A stretch of DNA of 64,000 nt from Stagnihabitans tardus (GCF_009925085.1 NZ_JAABNR010000009.1:124001-188000), one strand, 5' to 3'; shown: positions 1 to 8,764, counted from the first letter of the stretch. Translations and numbers: made by a program. The notes: generated from the sequence alone by a model not told the origin.

Positions 1-2
1 TG

Positions 3-1103
3 GAGGTCATTGCCGATTACGGCGAGTTGCTGCTCTTCCTTCTGGTCGCCATCACCTATGTCAACACGCTGGAAGAGCGCCGCGCCTTCGAGGTGCTGCG
101 GGCCGCGCTGGTGCGGGCGGGGCTGGGATATCGGGCGCTTTACTGGCTGACGGGGGGCTTGGCCTTTTGCCTCTCGGGGGTCTTGGACAATCTGACGACG
201 GCCTTGGTCATGGGGGCGGTGGTCATGGCCTTGGGGCGCGATGTCCCGCGTTTTGCGGTGCCTGCCTGCGTCTCCCTCGTCGTGGCGGCCAATGCCGGGG
301 GGGCCTTTACGCCCTTTGGCGATATCACGACGCTGATGGTCTGGCAGAAGGGCAAGCTGGGGTTCTTCGACTTCTTTGCGCTCTTCCTGCCCGCTTTGGT
401 CAACTGGCTGATCCCGGCGGTCTTGATGTCCTTTGGCCTGCCGGGGGGGCGGCCCGTGGCCTCGGAGGCGCAGGTCGTGGCGAAACCCGGCATGTGGGGC
501 GTCGTGGCGCTCTTTGCCGCCACCATTGTCACGGCGGTCATCTTCAAGAACGCTTTGCACCTGCCGCCCGCCATGGGGATGATGCTGGGCCTTGGGTATC
601 TGCAAGTCCTGGCCTATGCGCTGCAACGGCGCGGGGCGCGGGCCGATGACGGGGACATGGTGCTGGACAGCTTCGCCCAGGTGCAGAGGGTGGAGTGGGA
701 CACGCTGCTCTTCTTCTTCGGCATCATCTTTGCGGTCGGCGGACTTGGCGTCATGGGCTGGCTGGGGCTGCTCAGCGCCGGACTTTACGACGGGGTGGGG
801 GCGACGACGGCCAATGTGGTCCTGGGGCTGGCTTCGGCCGTGGTCGACAACATCCCCCTGATGTTTGCCGTGCTGACCATGGACCCGGCCCTGAGCCACG
901 GCCAGTGGTTGCTCATTACGCTCACCTGCGGGGTGGGCGGGTCCATCCTCTCGGTGGGTTCGGCCGCCGGGGTGGCGCTGATGGGGCTGGCGAAGGGGAC
1001 CTATACATTCGGCGCCCATCTGCGCTGGGCCTGGGCCGTCGCTTTGGGCTATGGCGCCAGTGTTATCGTTCACATATGGTGGAACGCAGCGCTGTTCGGG
1101 TGA
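3..1103 (+). CDS. nhaD: NhaD-type Na+/H+ antiporter, 3' part
   Basis: Inner-membrane sodium/proton antiporter of the NhaD branch of the ion transporter superfamily, which exports Na+ (or Li+) in exchange for protons. The reading frame is open to the window edge and continues upstream of the first possible TTG (27), so the gene is cut at its 5' end. About 367 codons are visible. The protein is almost entirely hydrophobic and shows two symmetry-related motifs typical of NhaD: SGVLDNLTTAL with GGAFTPFGDITTLMVW near the visible N-terminus, and VVDNIPLMFAV near residue 285. The paired D-N residues in these half-helices are the expected ion-binding sites. The next gene starts 39 bases downstream on the same strand. 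Confidence 0.92.
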   Translation, partial: EVIADYGELLLFLLVAITYVNTLEERRAFEVLRAALVRAGLGYRALYWLTGGLAFCLSGVLDNLTTALVMGAVVMALGRDVPRFAVPACVSLVVAANAGGAFTPFGDITTLMVWQKGKLGFFDFFALFLPALVNWLIPAVLMSFGLPGGRPVASEAQVVAKPGMWGVVALFAATIVTAVIFKNALHLPPAMGMMLGLGYLQVLAYALQRRGARADDGDMVLDSFAQVQRVEWDTLLFFFGIIFAVGGLGVMGWLGLLSAGLYDGVGATTANVVLGLASAVVDNIPLMFAVLTMDPALSHGQWLLITLTCGVGGSILSVGSAAGVALMGLAKGTYTFGAHLRWAWAVALGYGASVIVHIWWNAALFG

Positions 1104-1142
1104 TTCCGGCGCATGAGGGCGGGTTTGCCGCAAGGGGGGGAG

Positions 1143-2036
1143 ATGTCCTTTTACGAAAGCCATGATCCGCGGTTCGACCGCTATGTCATGTTCAACGCGC
1201 CGCTGAAGCAACTGGCGACGGGCTTCGACTGGGTCGAGGGCCCGGTCTGGTTCGGCGATGCGGGCTGCCTGTTGTTCAGCGATATCCCGAATGACCGCAT
1301 CCTGCGCTATACGCCGGGTCTGGGGATCACGACCTACCGCCAGCCCGCGAACTTCACCAATGGCCATACCCGCGACCGTATGGGGCGGCTGGTCTCCTGC
1401 CAGCATGGCACGCGGTCGGTGACGCGGACGGAACATGACGGCCGGGTCGTGACCCTGGCCGAGGGCTGGGGGGGCAAGCGCCTGAACTCTCCCAATGACG
1501 TCATCGTGGCCTCGGATGGGGCCGTCTGGTTCACCGATCCGCATTACGGGATCGGGTCGAACTACGAAGGCCACCAGGCGGAGCAGGAAATCCCCTGCCA
1601 TGTCTATCGCATCGACCCCGATGGGACGATGCAGGCGATGATCACCGACATGATGTGCCCCAATGGCCTGTGTTTCTCGCCAGATGAGAGCCTTTTGTAC
1701 GTGGCCGATACCGGGCGGATGGGGCATTCCGATCCGACCCATATCAAGGTCTATGACATGGTGGACGGGCGCCCGGTGAATGGGCGTGTCTTCCACGTGA
1801 TCTCTCCCGGGGTGGCCGATGGCATCCGGGCCGACAGCGAGGGCAATATCTGGAGCTCGGCCCGGGATGGGGTCCATTGCATCGCGCCGGACGGAAAGCT
1901 GCTGGGCAAGATCCTCGTGCCGGAAATCGTGTCCAACCTGTGCTTCGGCGGGCGGGAGAAGCATGTGCTTTACATCACGGCGACCACGAGTCTCTATGCG
2001 TTAGCGCTAAACAGGAAGGGAGTGCAGCAACCATGA
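1143..2036 (+). CDS. SMP-30/gluconolactonase family lactonase
   Basis: Six-bladed beta-propeller hydrolase of the SMP-30/gluconolactonase/LRE family, probably opening a sugar lactone in the cytoplasm. About 297 residues. The motifs are VEGPVWF (metal-binding Glu), LNSPNDV (Asn and Asp ligands), DPHYG and PNGLCFS followed by VADTG. The start at 1143 is chosen because a run of GGGGGG lies just before it and homologs begin with a similar short leader. An in-frame ATG at 1113 would add ten unlikely residues. The stop codon overlaps the next ATG as ATGA, so it is translationally coupled to 6-phosphogluconate dehydrogenase. This fits a gluconolactone to gluconate to 6-phosphogluconate route, although no gluconokinase is visible here. 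Confidence 0.88.
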   Translation: MSFYESHDPRFDRYVMFNAPLKQLATGFDWVEGPVWFGDAGCLLFSDIPNDRILRYTPGLGITTYRQPANFTNGHTRDRMGRLVSCQHGTRSVTRTEHDGRVVTLAEGWGGKRLNSPNDVIVASDGAVWFTDPHYGIGSNYEGHQAEQEIPCHVYRIDPDGTMQAMITDMMCPNGLCFSPDESLLYVADTGRMGHSDPTHIKVYDMVDGRPVNGRVFHVISPGVADGIRADSEGNIWSSARDGVHCIAPDGKLLGKILVPEIVSNLCFGGREKHVLYITATTSLYALALNRKGVQQP

Positions 2037-3436
2037 CGGCAAGGATTGGCCTGATCGGTCTTGGCACCATGGGGGCGATGCTCGCCCTGAACATCGCGGA
2101 AAAGGGCTTTCCCATCGCGGTCTGGAACCGGACGACGCAAGTGACCCGGGACTTCGCGGCGGGGGCGGGGGAGCTTTCCTCTCGCATCGTGCCGACCGAG
2201 TCCCTGGAGGAACTGGTGGCGGCCATCGCCAAGCCCCGGGCGATCATCCTGATGGTCCCGGCGGGTCCGGCGGTGGATCAGCAGATCGAGGCATTGAGGC
2301 CGCTCCTCGACCCCGAGGACCTCATCATCGACGCGGGCAATGCGAATTTCCACGACACCGACCGGCGGGCGGCGGCGGCCTCGGGCTATCGCTTCCTCGG
2401 CATGGGCGTCTCGGGCGGCGAAGAGGGCGCGCGGCATGGGCCCTCGATCATGGGCGGCGGCGCGCGGGAGGATTGGGACCGCGTGGCCCCGGTGCTGGAG
2501 GCGATCTCGGCCAAGTACGAGGGCATCCCCTGCGCGACCCATATGGGGCCGGGGGGCGCGGGGCATTTCGTCAAGGCGGTGCACAACGGCATCGAATATG
2601 CCGATATGCAGATGATCGCCGAGATCTATGGCGTTATGCGCGATGGGCTCTCGATGAAGGCCTCGGCGGTCGGTGAGGTCTTCTCAGCCTGGAACGCGGG
2701 GCCCTTGCAGAGCTACCTGGTCGAGATTTCGGCTGCGGTGGCCAAGGCGGTCGATGGCGAGAAGCCGATGCTGGACGTGATCCTCGACAAGGCCGGCCAG
2801 AAGGGCACCGGGCGCTGGACGGTGATCGAGGCGCAGAACCTCTCCTCGCCCATCCCGGTGATCGAGGCGGCGGTGATGGCGCGCAATGTCTCGGCCAGGC
2901 TGGATGAGCGGCGGCGGGGCGAGGCGGAGTTCGGCGCAGCTCCAATGGCGCTGCCCCCGGGGGCTGTGACGGTGGCCCAGCTTGAGCAGGCGATGATCGC
3001 GGGCAAGATCCTGTGCTATGCCCAAGGCTTCGACCTGATCGTGGCGGCGGGGCATGAGTTTGGCTGGGACCTGCCCCTGCCCGCGATTGCGCGGGTCTGG
3101 CGCGAGGGCTGCATCATCCGTTCGAGCATGCTGAATGACATGGCCACCGCGCTGGCCGAGAACCCGGGCCGCAACCTGATGCTGGCGCCCTTCTTTGCGG
3201 CCCATCTGAAGGCCTCGGTCCCCGGGTTGCGCTCCGTGGTGGCGGCGGGTGTGGCCCATGGGCTGGCGATGCCGGCGCTCTCACAGGGTCTGGCCTGGTT
3301 CGACATGATGCGGACGGGGCGCTCGACGGCCAACATGATCCAGGGGCAGCGGGACTTCTTCGGGGCCCATGGGTTCGAGCGGCTGGATCAACCCGGGACC
3401 GGGCTGCATGGGCCCTGGGGTGGGCATATGGCCTGA
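2033..3436 (+). CDS. gnd: 6-phosphogluconate dehydrogenase, decarboxylating
   Basis: Oxidative pentose phosphate enzyme that converts 6-phosphogluconate and NADP+ to ribulose 5-phosphate, CO2 and NADPH. At 467 residues it is the usual full length. An N-terminal Rossmann motif, IGLIGLGTMGAMLALN, is followed by GVSGGEEGARHGPSIM (substrate loop), FVKAVHNGIEYADMQ (catalytic Lys and Asn) and QKGTGRWT. A C-terminal tail contains the His expected to reach the neighbouring subunit's active site. The start at 2033 overlaps the lactonase stop codon by four bases. Its product, ribulose 5-phosphate, is the substrate of the epimerase encoded 1.2 kb downstream, so the region is a small sugar-phosphate cluster. 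Confidence 0.96.
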   Translation: MTARIGLIGLGTMGAMLALNIAEKGFPIAVWNRTTQVTRDFAAGAGELSSRIVPTESLEELVAAIAKPRAIILMVPAGPAVDQQIEALRPLLDPEDLIIDAGNANFHDTDRRAAAASGYRFLGMGVSGGEEGARHGPSIMGGGAREDWDRVAPVLEAISAKYEGIPCATHMGPGGAGHFVKAVHNGIEYADMQMIAEIYGVMRDGLSMKASAVGEVFSAWNAGPLQSYLVEISAAVAKAVDGEKPMLDVILDKAGQKGTGRWTVIEAQNLSSPIPVIEAAVMARNVSARLDERRRGEAEFGAAPMALPPGAVTVAQLEQAMIAGKILCYAQGFDLIVAAGHEFGWDLPLPAIARVWREGCIIRSSMLNDMATALAENPGRNLMLAPFFAAHLKASVPGLRSVVAAGVAHGLAMPALSQGLAWFDMMRTGRSTANMIQGQRDFFGAHGFERLDQPGTGLHGPWGGHMA

Positions 3437-3571
3437 TGGCCCCTGGCGGGCTGGCGCCCTTGGGTCCATCAGGCGGAAGCGGGGGGCTGCCGCCCCCCGC
3501 ACCCCCCGCAATCAGGGGGCTGCCGCCCCCCGAGCCCCCTGCCCAAAAGGGAGCACGCTCCCCTTTGGAAA
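3437..3571. repeat. GC-rich hairpins in the gnd/gap convergent gap
   Basis: This spacer holds two copies of the palindromic core GGGGGCTGCCGCCCCC (around 3482-3497 and 3516-3531) and a further hairpin, AAAGGGAGC/GCTCCCCTTT, at 3545-3566. They can act as factor-independent terminators for the two converging genes. They sit directly beside the stop-linked element at 3572-3606, as in the other copies of that element. Confidence 0.6.
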
Positions 3572-3606
3572 CCCCGTGAGTATTTGAGCCAATATGAAAG
3601 GGGTCA
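3572..3606 (-). repeat. Stop-linked intergenic element, copy A
   Basis: Read on the minus strand this begins exactly at the TGA of the GAPDH-like gene. It continues as CCCCTTTCA, then ATTGG, then CTCAAATA, then CACGGGG, and is followed by a GC hairpin (3545-3566). The same ordered blocks occur at 15781-15815 and 31869-31910, in both cases starting at a stop codon. Related copies without an upstream gene are at 20995-21028 and 8765-8790. It probably acts in 3'-end formation or is a REP-like repeat. Confidence 0.65.
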
Positions 3607-4575
3607 GAGGCGGGTGGCTATGTCCAGCATCCGGTTCGAAAAGCCCCATTCGTTGTCGTACCAGCCGAAGACCCTGAGCATGCCGCCCTTGGTGATGCGC
3701 GTTTCCGGGGTTGCCATGACGATGCTCTCGGGCCTTGCGCGCAGGTCGGAGGAGACCAGCGGGCGATCCGTGGCGCCGATGACGCCGCCCGCCGCGTGGA
3801 AGGCGGCGTTGACTTCTTCGACGGTCGTGGGGCGTTCCAGAATCAACGCGAGGTCCACGGCGGAGACCGAAGCCGTGGGGACGCGGACGGCGGAGCCCTC
3901 GATGCGGCCCGCGATCTCGGGCAGGACCAGGTCGAGGAGCCTTTGGGCGGAGGTCGTGGTGGGGACCATCGAGAGGGCCGCCGCGCGGCTCCGGGCGTAG
4001 TCGGCGGCGGGGGCGTCGGTGGTGGGTTGTGAGCCGGTGTAGCAGTGGATCGTCGTCATCGAACCCGTGACGATGCCCCAGGTCTCGTGGATCAGCTTGG
4101 CCAGGGGGGCCAGGGCGTTCGTCGTGCAGGAGGCGTTGGAGATCAGGCGCTGGCTGCCGATCCGGCCCTCGTTCGCGCCCAGCACCACAGTCAGCTCTGC
4201 CGCCTTGGAGGGGCCGGAGATCAGCACGCGTTTGGCCCCTGCGGTCAGACCGCGCGAGGCGATATCAAGGCTGTCGGCGCGGCCCGTGCATTCCATGACC
4301 AGGTCGATCCGGCCCAGGTCCAGGGTTGAAATGTCGGGCGTGCGGTGCAGGGGAATGGCGTGGCCGTTGACAGTGAGGGTCGAGCCCTCGAGCCGCACGG
4401 TCCCGCGCCAGGGGCCGAAGACGCTGTCATATTCAAAGAGATAGGCCGCCATCTGCGCATCGGTGATGTCGTTGATGCCTGCGATCACCAGGCCCGGCCA
4501 GCGGGTGGGCTCTGCTGCCCAGGCGCGCAGGATCGACCTTCCGATCCGTCCGAAACCGTTGAGGAAAATCTGCAT
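3604..4575 (-). CDS. Glyceraldehyde-3-phosphate dehydrogenase-like, type I
   Basis: NAD(P)-dependent phosphorylating aldehyde dehydrogenase of the GAPDH/erythrose-4-phosphate dehydrogenase family, 323 residues. It has the N-terminal NGFGRIGR nucleotide-binding motif, the active-site SNASCTTN (catalytic Cys), a TIHCYT His and the C-terminal WYDNEWGFSNRM signature. It is slightly shorter than canonical GapA (about 333-340) and diverges in several internal segments. It may therefore be a secondary GAPDH or an erythrose-4-phosphate dehydrogenase serving pyridoxal phosphate synthesis. It is divergently oriented from rpe (ATG 101 bases away) and convergent with gnd. Sequence alone does not fix its substrate. 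Confidence 0.85.
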   Translation of the reverse strand: MQIFLNGFGRIGRSILRAWAAEPTRWPGLVIAGINDITDAQMAAYLFEYDSVFGPWRGTVRLEGSTLTVNGHAIPLHRTPDISTLDLGRIDLVMECTGRADSLDIASRGLTAGAKRVLISGPSKAAELTVVLGANEGRIGSQRLISNASCTTNALAPLAKLIHETWGIVTGSMTTIHCYTGSQPTTDAPAADYARSRAAALSMVPTTTSAQRLLDLVLPEIAGRIEGSAVRVPTASVSAVDLALILERPTTVEEVNAAFHAAGGVIGATDRPLVSSDLRARPESIVMATPETRITKGGMLRVFGWYDNEWGFSNRMLDIATRL

Positions 4576-4675
4576 GAGGGGTCCTCCTGCTGCTTTTGAT
4601 CATATTGTCGCAGCGGGGGCAACGGGCTTGACTCCCGGGGCGCGGGGCGGCAGTCGGAAGAAAAGGGAGGCTCTC

Positions 4676-5359
4676 ATGGAATTTTCTCGCAAGGTAAAGA
4701 TCGCGCCGTCGATCCTTTCGGCGGATTTCGCGAATTTCGGGGCGGAGTGTCGGGCGATCGAGGACCAGGGGGCGGACTGGGTCCATGTCGATGTGATGGA
4801 CGGGCATTTCGTGCCGAACCTGACCTTCGGGCCCGCGATGTGCGCCGCGATCCGGCCGCATATCCGGGGGGTGATGGATGTGCATCTGATGATCTCCCCG
4901 GTGGATCAATACCTTGAGGCCTATGCCAAGGCGGGGGCCGATGTGATCTCGGCCCACCTGGAAGCGGGGCCGCATGTGCATCGGACCTTGCAGGCGATCA
5001 AGGGCCTGGGGAAGAAGGCGGGCCTGGCGATCAACCCGGGGACCGGGATCGAGGCGGTGCCTTACCTGTTGGACCTGGTGGATGTGGTCTGCGTGATGAC
5101 GGTGAACCCGGGGTTCGGCGGGCAGAAGCTGATCGAGAGCGCCTATGACAAGGTCAGGGCCTTGCGGGCGATGATTGGCGACAGGCCGATCCATATCGAG
5201 ATCGACGGCGGGGTGACCAACGATAACGCCGGGGCCCTGGTGAAGGCCGGGGCGGATGTGCTGGTGGCGGGGTCCACGGTGTTCAAGGGCGGTTCGGTGA
5301 TGAAGCCTGAGGTTTACGGCGCCAATATCGCGGCTTTGCGGGCGGCGGCGGAAGGCTGA
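4676..5359 (+). CDS. rpe: Ribulose-phosphate 3-epimerase
   Basis: Metal-dependent TIM-barrel epimerase that interconverts ribulose 5-phosphate and xylulose 5-phosphate, 227 residues. It has IAPSILSADF, VHVDVMDGHFVPNLTFGP (metal His and Asp), MTVNPGFGGQ (phosphate-binding loop) and EIDGGV followed by AGSTVF. The start at 4676 has an AGGGAGG ribosome binding site five bases upstream. The reading frame stays open further upstream, but no other start has comparable support. It shares a divergent upstream region with the GAPDH-like gene. A long inverted repeat downstream (5373-5463) probably terminates transcription. Confidence 0.96.
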   Translation: MEFSRKVKIAPSILSADFANFGAECRAIEDQGADWVHVDVMDGHFVPNLTFGPAMCAAIRPHIRGVMDVHLMISPVDQYLEAYAKAGADVISAHLEAGPHVHRTLQAIKGLGKKAGLAINPGTGIEAVPYLLDLVDVVCVMTVNPGFGGQKLIESAYDKVRALRAMIGDRPIHIEIDGGVTNDNAGALVKAGADVLVAGSTVFKGGSVMKPEVYGANIAALRAAAEG

Positions 5360-5372
5360 GGCCGACACTTTC

Positions 5373-5463
5373 GCCCCGCCGCCCCGGGCTTGAGCCCCTG
5401 GGCCTCGACGGATACGGTGCGCCTTTCGGGTCGAGGCCCCGGTTCAAGCCCGGGGCGGCGGGG
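5373..5463. terminator. Long inverted repeat between convergent genes
   Basis: The left arm (about 5373-5409) and right arm (about 5430-5463) pair over more than 30 bases with a few mismatches, leaving a loop of about 20 bases. Each arm carries CCCCGGGCTTGA or its complement, the same core as the short palindromes at 24834-24852 and 25671-25689. Its position between two converging genes suggests a bidirectional terminator built from a dispersed repeat. Confidence 0.65.
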
Positions 5464-5466
5464 TTC

Positions 5467-6747
5467 TTAGAGGAGCCGAAGAGCGGCTTTGGTCGCGGTC
5501 AGGAAGAGGTCGGCCTGGGCCTCGGTCAGGATCAGCGGCGGGCGGATTTTCAGGACATGGCCTTTCGGGCCGGTGGCCGAGATCAGGACCCTTGCTTCGC
5601 GCAGGAGGTTCACCAGGCGGGCGGCGCGGGCGGCGGAGGGGTGGCCGTCCTCCAGGATGTCAAGGCCGAGGAAGAGGCCGGCTTGGCGGGTCTCTCCAAG
5701 CGCCTCATGGGTCAGGCTGCGCAGGCCCTCGGCCATCAGGGCGCCGATCCTCGACGCATTGGCGAGAAGGTCATCCGTCTCGATGACCTCCATCACCGCC
5801 ATGGCCGTGGCGCAGGCCACCGCATTGCCGCCGAAGGTGTTGAAATAGCGGGCTTTGGTGCCGAAAGGCAGAAGGACCTCGGGCTTGGCGACCAGGGCCG
5901 CGACGGGGTAGCCATTGCCCATGGGCTTGCCCATGGTGACCAGGTCGGGCGTTATGCCGTGGGTTTGAAAGCCCCACCAATGGGCGCCGGTGCGGCCGAA
6001 GCCGGGCTGGACCTCGTCGGCGATCATCAGGGCTCCGGCTTCATGGGTGGCCTGCACCGCCGGGCCGAGGAAGGCGCCGGGGATCACGCCGTCGGAGGAG
6101 AAGATCGTGTCGACCAGGAGCGCTGCGGGTTTCACCCCGTGGCGCGACAGGTCGGCGAAGGCGGCGGCGACATCGGCGGCAAAGCTGGCCGCATCGCGCG
6201 GCGCGGGCACCGTTCGCACATGGGGGCCGAGGTTCACGCCCGGCCCAAGGCTGGGCGAGGCTCCGGCCATCAGATGGGTGACGCCGTGATAGGCGTTTTC
6301 GGTCACCACCAGCCCCGTGCCGCCCGTCGCGGCAAAGCAGATGCGCAGGGCGAGGTCATTGGCCTCGGAGCCGGTGCAGGTGAACATGACCTGGGATAGC
6401 TCGGGCGGGAAATGCGAGAGCAGTTTTTCGGCGCAGTCCAGGACCGTGTCGTTCAGATAGCGCGTGTGGCTGGCATAGATCGCAGCTTGGCGCGCGGTGG
6501 CCTCCAGCACGCGGGGGTGCGCGTGACCCAGCGAGGCCACGTTGTTGTAGCAATCCAGGTAGGCCGCGCCCTGGGCATCGTAGAGCCAGGCACCCTGGGC
6601 GCGGACGAAATGCACCGGGGTCTCGTAGAAGAGCCGGTAGGCCGGGCCCAAGAGACGCTGGCGGCGGGCGACCAGGGCCTCGGTTTCGGGCGGGAGATTT
6701 CCCAGCCCGGGGACAAAGGCATTCACCATGGTTTCGTCGCGGCTCAT
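5467..6747 (-). CDS. Class-III PLP aminotransferase/phospho-lyase
   Basis: Cytoplasmic PLP enzyme of aminotransferase class III, 426 residues, in the branch that holds alanine-glyoxylate aminotransferase 2-like proteins and the ethanolamine-phosphate and phosphohydroxylysine phospho-lyases. It shows CTGSEANDLALR (PLP phosphate loop), NAYHG, a LIADEVQPGFGRTG Asp region and the PLP lysine in TMGKPMGNGYP. Its ATG overlaps the stop of the kinase gene (6744-7715) by four bases. The pairing of an APH-type kinase with this PLP family matches the two-step pathway in which an amino alcohol is phosphorylated and then cleaved to an aldehyde, ammonia and phosphate. A plain transaminase acting on an omega-amino acid is the alternative. 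Confidence 0.8.
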   Translation of the reverse strand: MSRDETMVNAFVPGLGNLPPETEALVARRQRLLGPAYRLFYETPVHFVRAQGAWLYDAQGAAYLDCYNNVASLGHAHPRVLEATARQAAIYASHTRYLNDTVLDCAEKLLSHFPPELSQVMFTCTGSEANDLALRICFAATGGTGLVVTENAYHGVTHLMAGASPSLGPGVNLGPHVRTVPAPRDAASFAADVAAAFADLSRHGVKPAALLVDTIFSSDGVIPGAFLGPAVQATHEAGALMIADEVQPGFGRTGAHWWGFQTHGITPDLVTMGKPMGNGYPVAALVAKPEVLLPFGTKARYFNTFGGNAVACATAMAVMEVIETDDLLANASRIGALMAEGLRSLTHEALGETRQAGLFLGLDILEDGHPSAARAARLVNLLREARVLISATGPKGHVLKIRPPLILTEAQADLFLTATKAALRLL

Positions 6748-7715
6748 CGCGGGCTCCAGTCGAGGTCGATCAATGCAGCAAGCCCGGCGGCGGCGGAGGG
6801 CGTGTTGCGCAGGATATAGGGGGCGTTGTCCGGGTAGCGGGCGGCGCGGGTATGGGCGATGGCCAGGGTGGTCAGCATCCGGGCGCGGGTCAGCAGCGGC
6901 AAAAGGGCCAGTTCCTGCGGCAGAAGCGGCAGGGTGGCATGATAGGCGCGGGCAAAGGCGCCGAGGCTTTCGCCGGGGCGTGCGGGGTCGACCTGGTAGG
7001 AGGCCGCCACCGCCATGTCGCAGATCCGGGCCGTGCGCAGCATGTCGCCAAAGTCGAGGATGCCGGTGACCTGGTCGGGATCATCGCCGACGAGCAGGTT
7101 GTGCGGGTTCAGGTCGTTATGGACCACCTGCCAGGGCAGGGACGGGAGAAGCGGCAGGGCCTGGGTCTCGAAGGCGTCGAGCGTGGCTTCGGCCAGGGGG
7201 CGGAGGTCCGGCGGGATATTGGCCAGAAGCGGCGCCAGCCGGGCGGTGTGGCGGATGTCCCATTGCAGGTCCTGGGCTTCTCCGGGGTGGCGGAAGGGTG
7301 CCAGCGCCTGGGTCAGCCGTGCGTTCAGCCGCCCCATGGCGGCGCGCTGGGCATCGCTGCGCGGAGCAGCGTGCAGTGGCGCTCCCTCGAGATAGGTCAG
7401 GAGCCGCAGGAGCCCATGTTCGGTTTTCACCAGGGTTTGGCCGTCCCGCGCAGGGATAACCCGGGGCACGGGCAGGCCGGAGTTCGAAAGATGCAAGAGC
7501 GCCTGGGTCTGGAAATCGGTGACCTCATGGGGCTCGGCCGGGTTGGCGAGTTTCAGCACATGGCGCGGAGCGCTTTCGACCCGGAAGTTCAGGTCGCGTT
7601 CGGAGGTCAGGGGCGTCAGCTCCGCCTCGATGCCCCAATGGCGGGAGAGAAGCGCCCGGGCCTCGGCCTCGGGCAGGATGGGGGGCGGGGTGGTGAGGTT
7701 GGAACCGAGCGGCAT
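6744..7715 (-). CDS. APH-family phosphotransferase (hydroxylysine kinase-like)
   Basis: Small-molecule kinase of the aminoglycoside phosphotransferase/choline kinase fold, 323 residues. VVHNDLNPHNLLV is the catalytic loop (Brenner motif, near residue 198) and GILDFGDM holds the metal-binding Asp. The N-terminal lobe has HVLKLANP with the expected ATP-binding Lys. It is the first gene of a two-gene operon with the overlapping PLP lyase. By analogy with hydroxylysine kinase and ethanolamine-phosphate lyase systems, the likely substrate is an amino alcohol such as hydroxylysine or ethanolamine. An antibiotic target is unlikely given this partner. Confidence 0.78.
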   Translation of the reverse strand: MPLGSNLTTPPPILPEAEARALLSRHWGIEAELTPLTSERDLNFRVESAPRHVLKLANPAEPHEVTDFQTQALLHLSNSGLPVPRVIPARDGQTLVKTEHGLLRLLTYLEGAPLHAAPRSDAQRAAMGRLNARLTQALAPFRHPGEAQDLQWDIRHTARLAPLLANIPPDLRPLAEATLDAFETQALPLLPSLPWQVVHNDLNPHNLLVGDDPDQVTGILDFGDMLRTARICDMAVAASYQVDPARPGESLGAFARAYHATLPLLPQELALLPLLTRARMLTTLAIAHTRAARYPDNAPYILRNTPSAAAGLAALIDLDWSPR

Positions 7716-7850
7716 GGGGCGATTGGGGGGGAAGGGCGGGGCGGTGTCAATGGGGGCGGTGGAGAAGATGCGGTGGGATCGCGGGGGCGTGTGAACACGC
7801 AGCCCAAGGTCGGGGGACCTCGTTTGGCGTCCTGGGGCTCTCGTCGGGCT

Positions 7851-7879
7851 GCGTAGCCCGGGGTCGTGACCCCGGGTCC
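7851..7879. repeat. Palindromic element GCGTAGCCCGGGGT family, copy 1
   Basis: GCGTAGCCCGGGGT is followed by a few variable bases and then ACCCCGGG. Similar palindromes occur at 20748-20775 (opposite orientation) and 29511-29540. This copy lies 5 bases outside the 3' end of the minus-strand phosphatase gene. It looks like a REP-type dispersed hairpin that may also assist termination. Confidence 0.55.
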
Positions 7880-7884
7880 TGGGG

Positions 7885-8730
7885 TCAGTCCATCTCTACC
7901 CAAAGGGGGAAGTGGTCGGAGGCGATCTCGGGCCTGGTCCAGGCGCGGCGCAGGCGGGGGACGAGTTCGGCCGAAGCGAAGATATGGTCGAGCTGGCGCA
8001 GGCGGAGTTCTCCCGCGATCACCTTCTCATGGGTGTGCAGGCTTTGGCCGAGATGGGCGACCGCATCGACCATCTGACCGGCATAAAGCGCGCCGGGGTG
8101 ATAGGGGGTCTCGCCGGTGATGGCCAGGTATTCTGGCGCGCCGGGTTCCATGTTGAAATCGCCCATCCAGAGCTGGGTCATTGGGCAGGGCGGCTCGGGC
8201 TGGCTGGCGGTCCAGTTGCGGGAAGGCTCGTCGTCCTGGCCGCTCCAGGGGCCGGAGGTCTGGGCGGCGAGGGTCTTCAGGTGCTCGATCTGGGCCAGGC
8301 GCTCGGCCCGGCCGACATGGGCGAGATGCAGGTTGAAGAGGCGCAGGGGGCCCTTGGGCGTCGCAATCACCGCCTCGAGCGCGCAGGTCTGAGTGTTGAT
8401 GGGCTGGATCATGCGGTGAAGGGGCAGGAGATGGGTGCGGCTCCAGAGGATCGGCCAGCGCGACAGGATCAGGGGGCCGAACTGGCGGCGTCTCAGCGGT
8501 TCTTCCGGCGTGGCGGCGTCCATGTCGAAGCCCGCGCCGTAGACGGCAAAGCGCCCCGTGGCGCGGGCGAGGAGGGCGGGCTGGTCGTCGAAGCCCGTGC
8601 GCGACCAGTGGCGGTCGACCTCTTGCAGGGCGGCAATGTCGGACTGTGTCACGATATGAGCGATGCGCGACAGGTCATATCCATTGTCCTGGCCGTAACC
8701 GTATTGGATGTTGTAGCTGAGAAGGCGCAT
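7885..8730 (-). CDS. Endonuclease/exonuclease/phosphatase family protein
   Basis: Metal-dependent phosphoesterase of the EEP (DNase I/exonuclease III) fold, 281 residues. It has an N-terminal LLSYNIQYG (catalytic Asn), ALQEVDRH (metal-binding Glu), LFNLHLAHVGR (His), MGDFNMEPGAPEY (Asp and Asn) and a C-terminal LRQLDHIFAS with ASDHFPL (catalytic Asp-His). There is no signal peptide. Members hydrolyse nucleic acids, inositol phosphates or sphingomyelin, and the substrate here cannot be told. It is divergent from the alpha/beta hydrolase, with 59 bases between the starts. Confidence 0.82.
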   Translation of the reverse strand: MRLLSYNIQYGYGQDNGYDLSRIAHIVTQSDIAALQEVDRHWSRTGFDDQPALLARATGRFAVYGAGFDMDAATPEEPLRRRQFGPLILSRWPILWSRTHLLPLHRMIQPINTQTCALEAVIATPKGPLRLFNLHLAHVGRAERLAQIEHLKTLAAQTSGPWSGQDDEPSRNWTASQPEPPCPMTQLWMGDFNMEPGAPEYLAITGETPYHPGALYAGQMVDAVAHLGQSLHTHEKVIAGELRLRQLDHIFASAELVPRLRRAWTRPEIASDHFPLWVEMD

Positions 8731-8764
8731 CTTGGCTCCAAGGACGGGGGCATCCTGCCACCGG

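Noticed and set aside
6744-7715. Aminoglycoside resistance gene
   Set aside because: Fold is APH-like but overlap with a PLP phospho-lyase and lack of resistance-type context favour a metabolic kinase.
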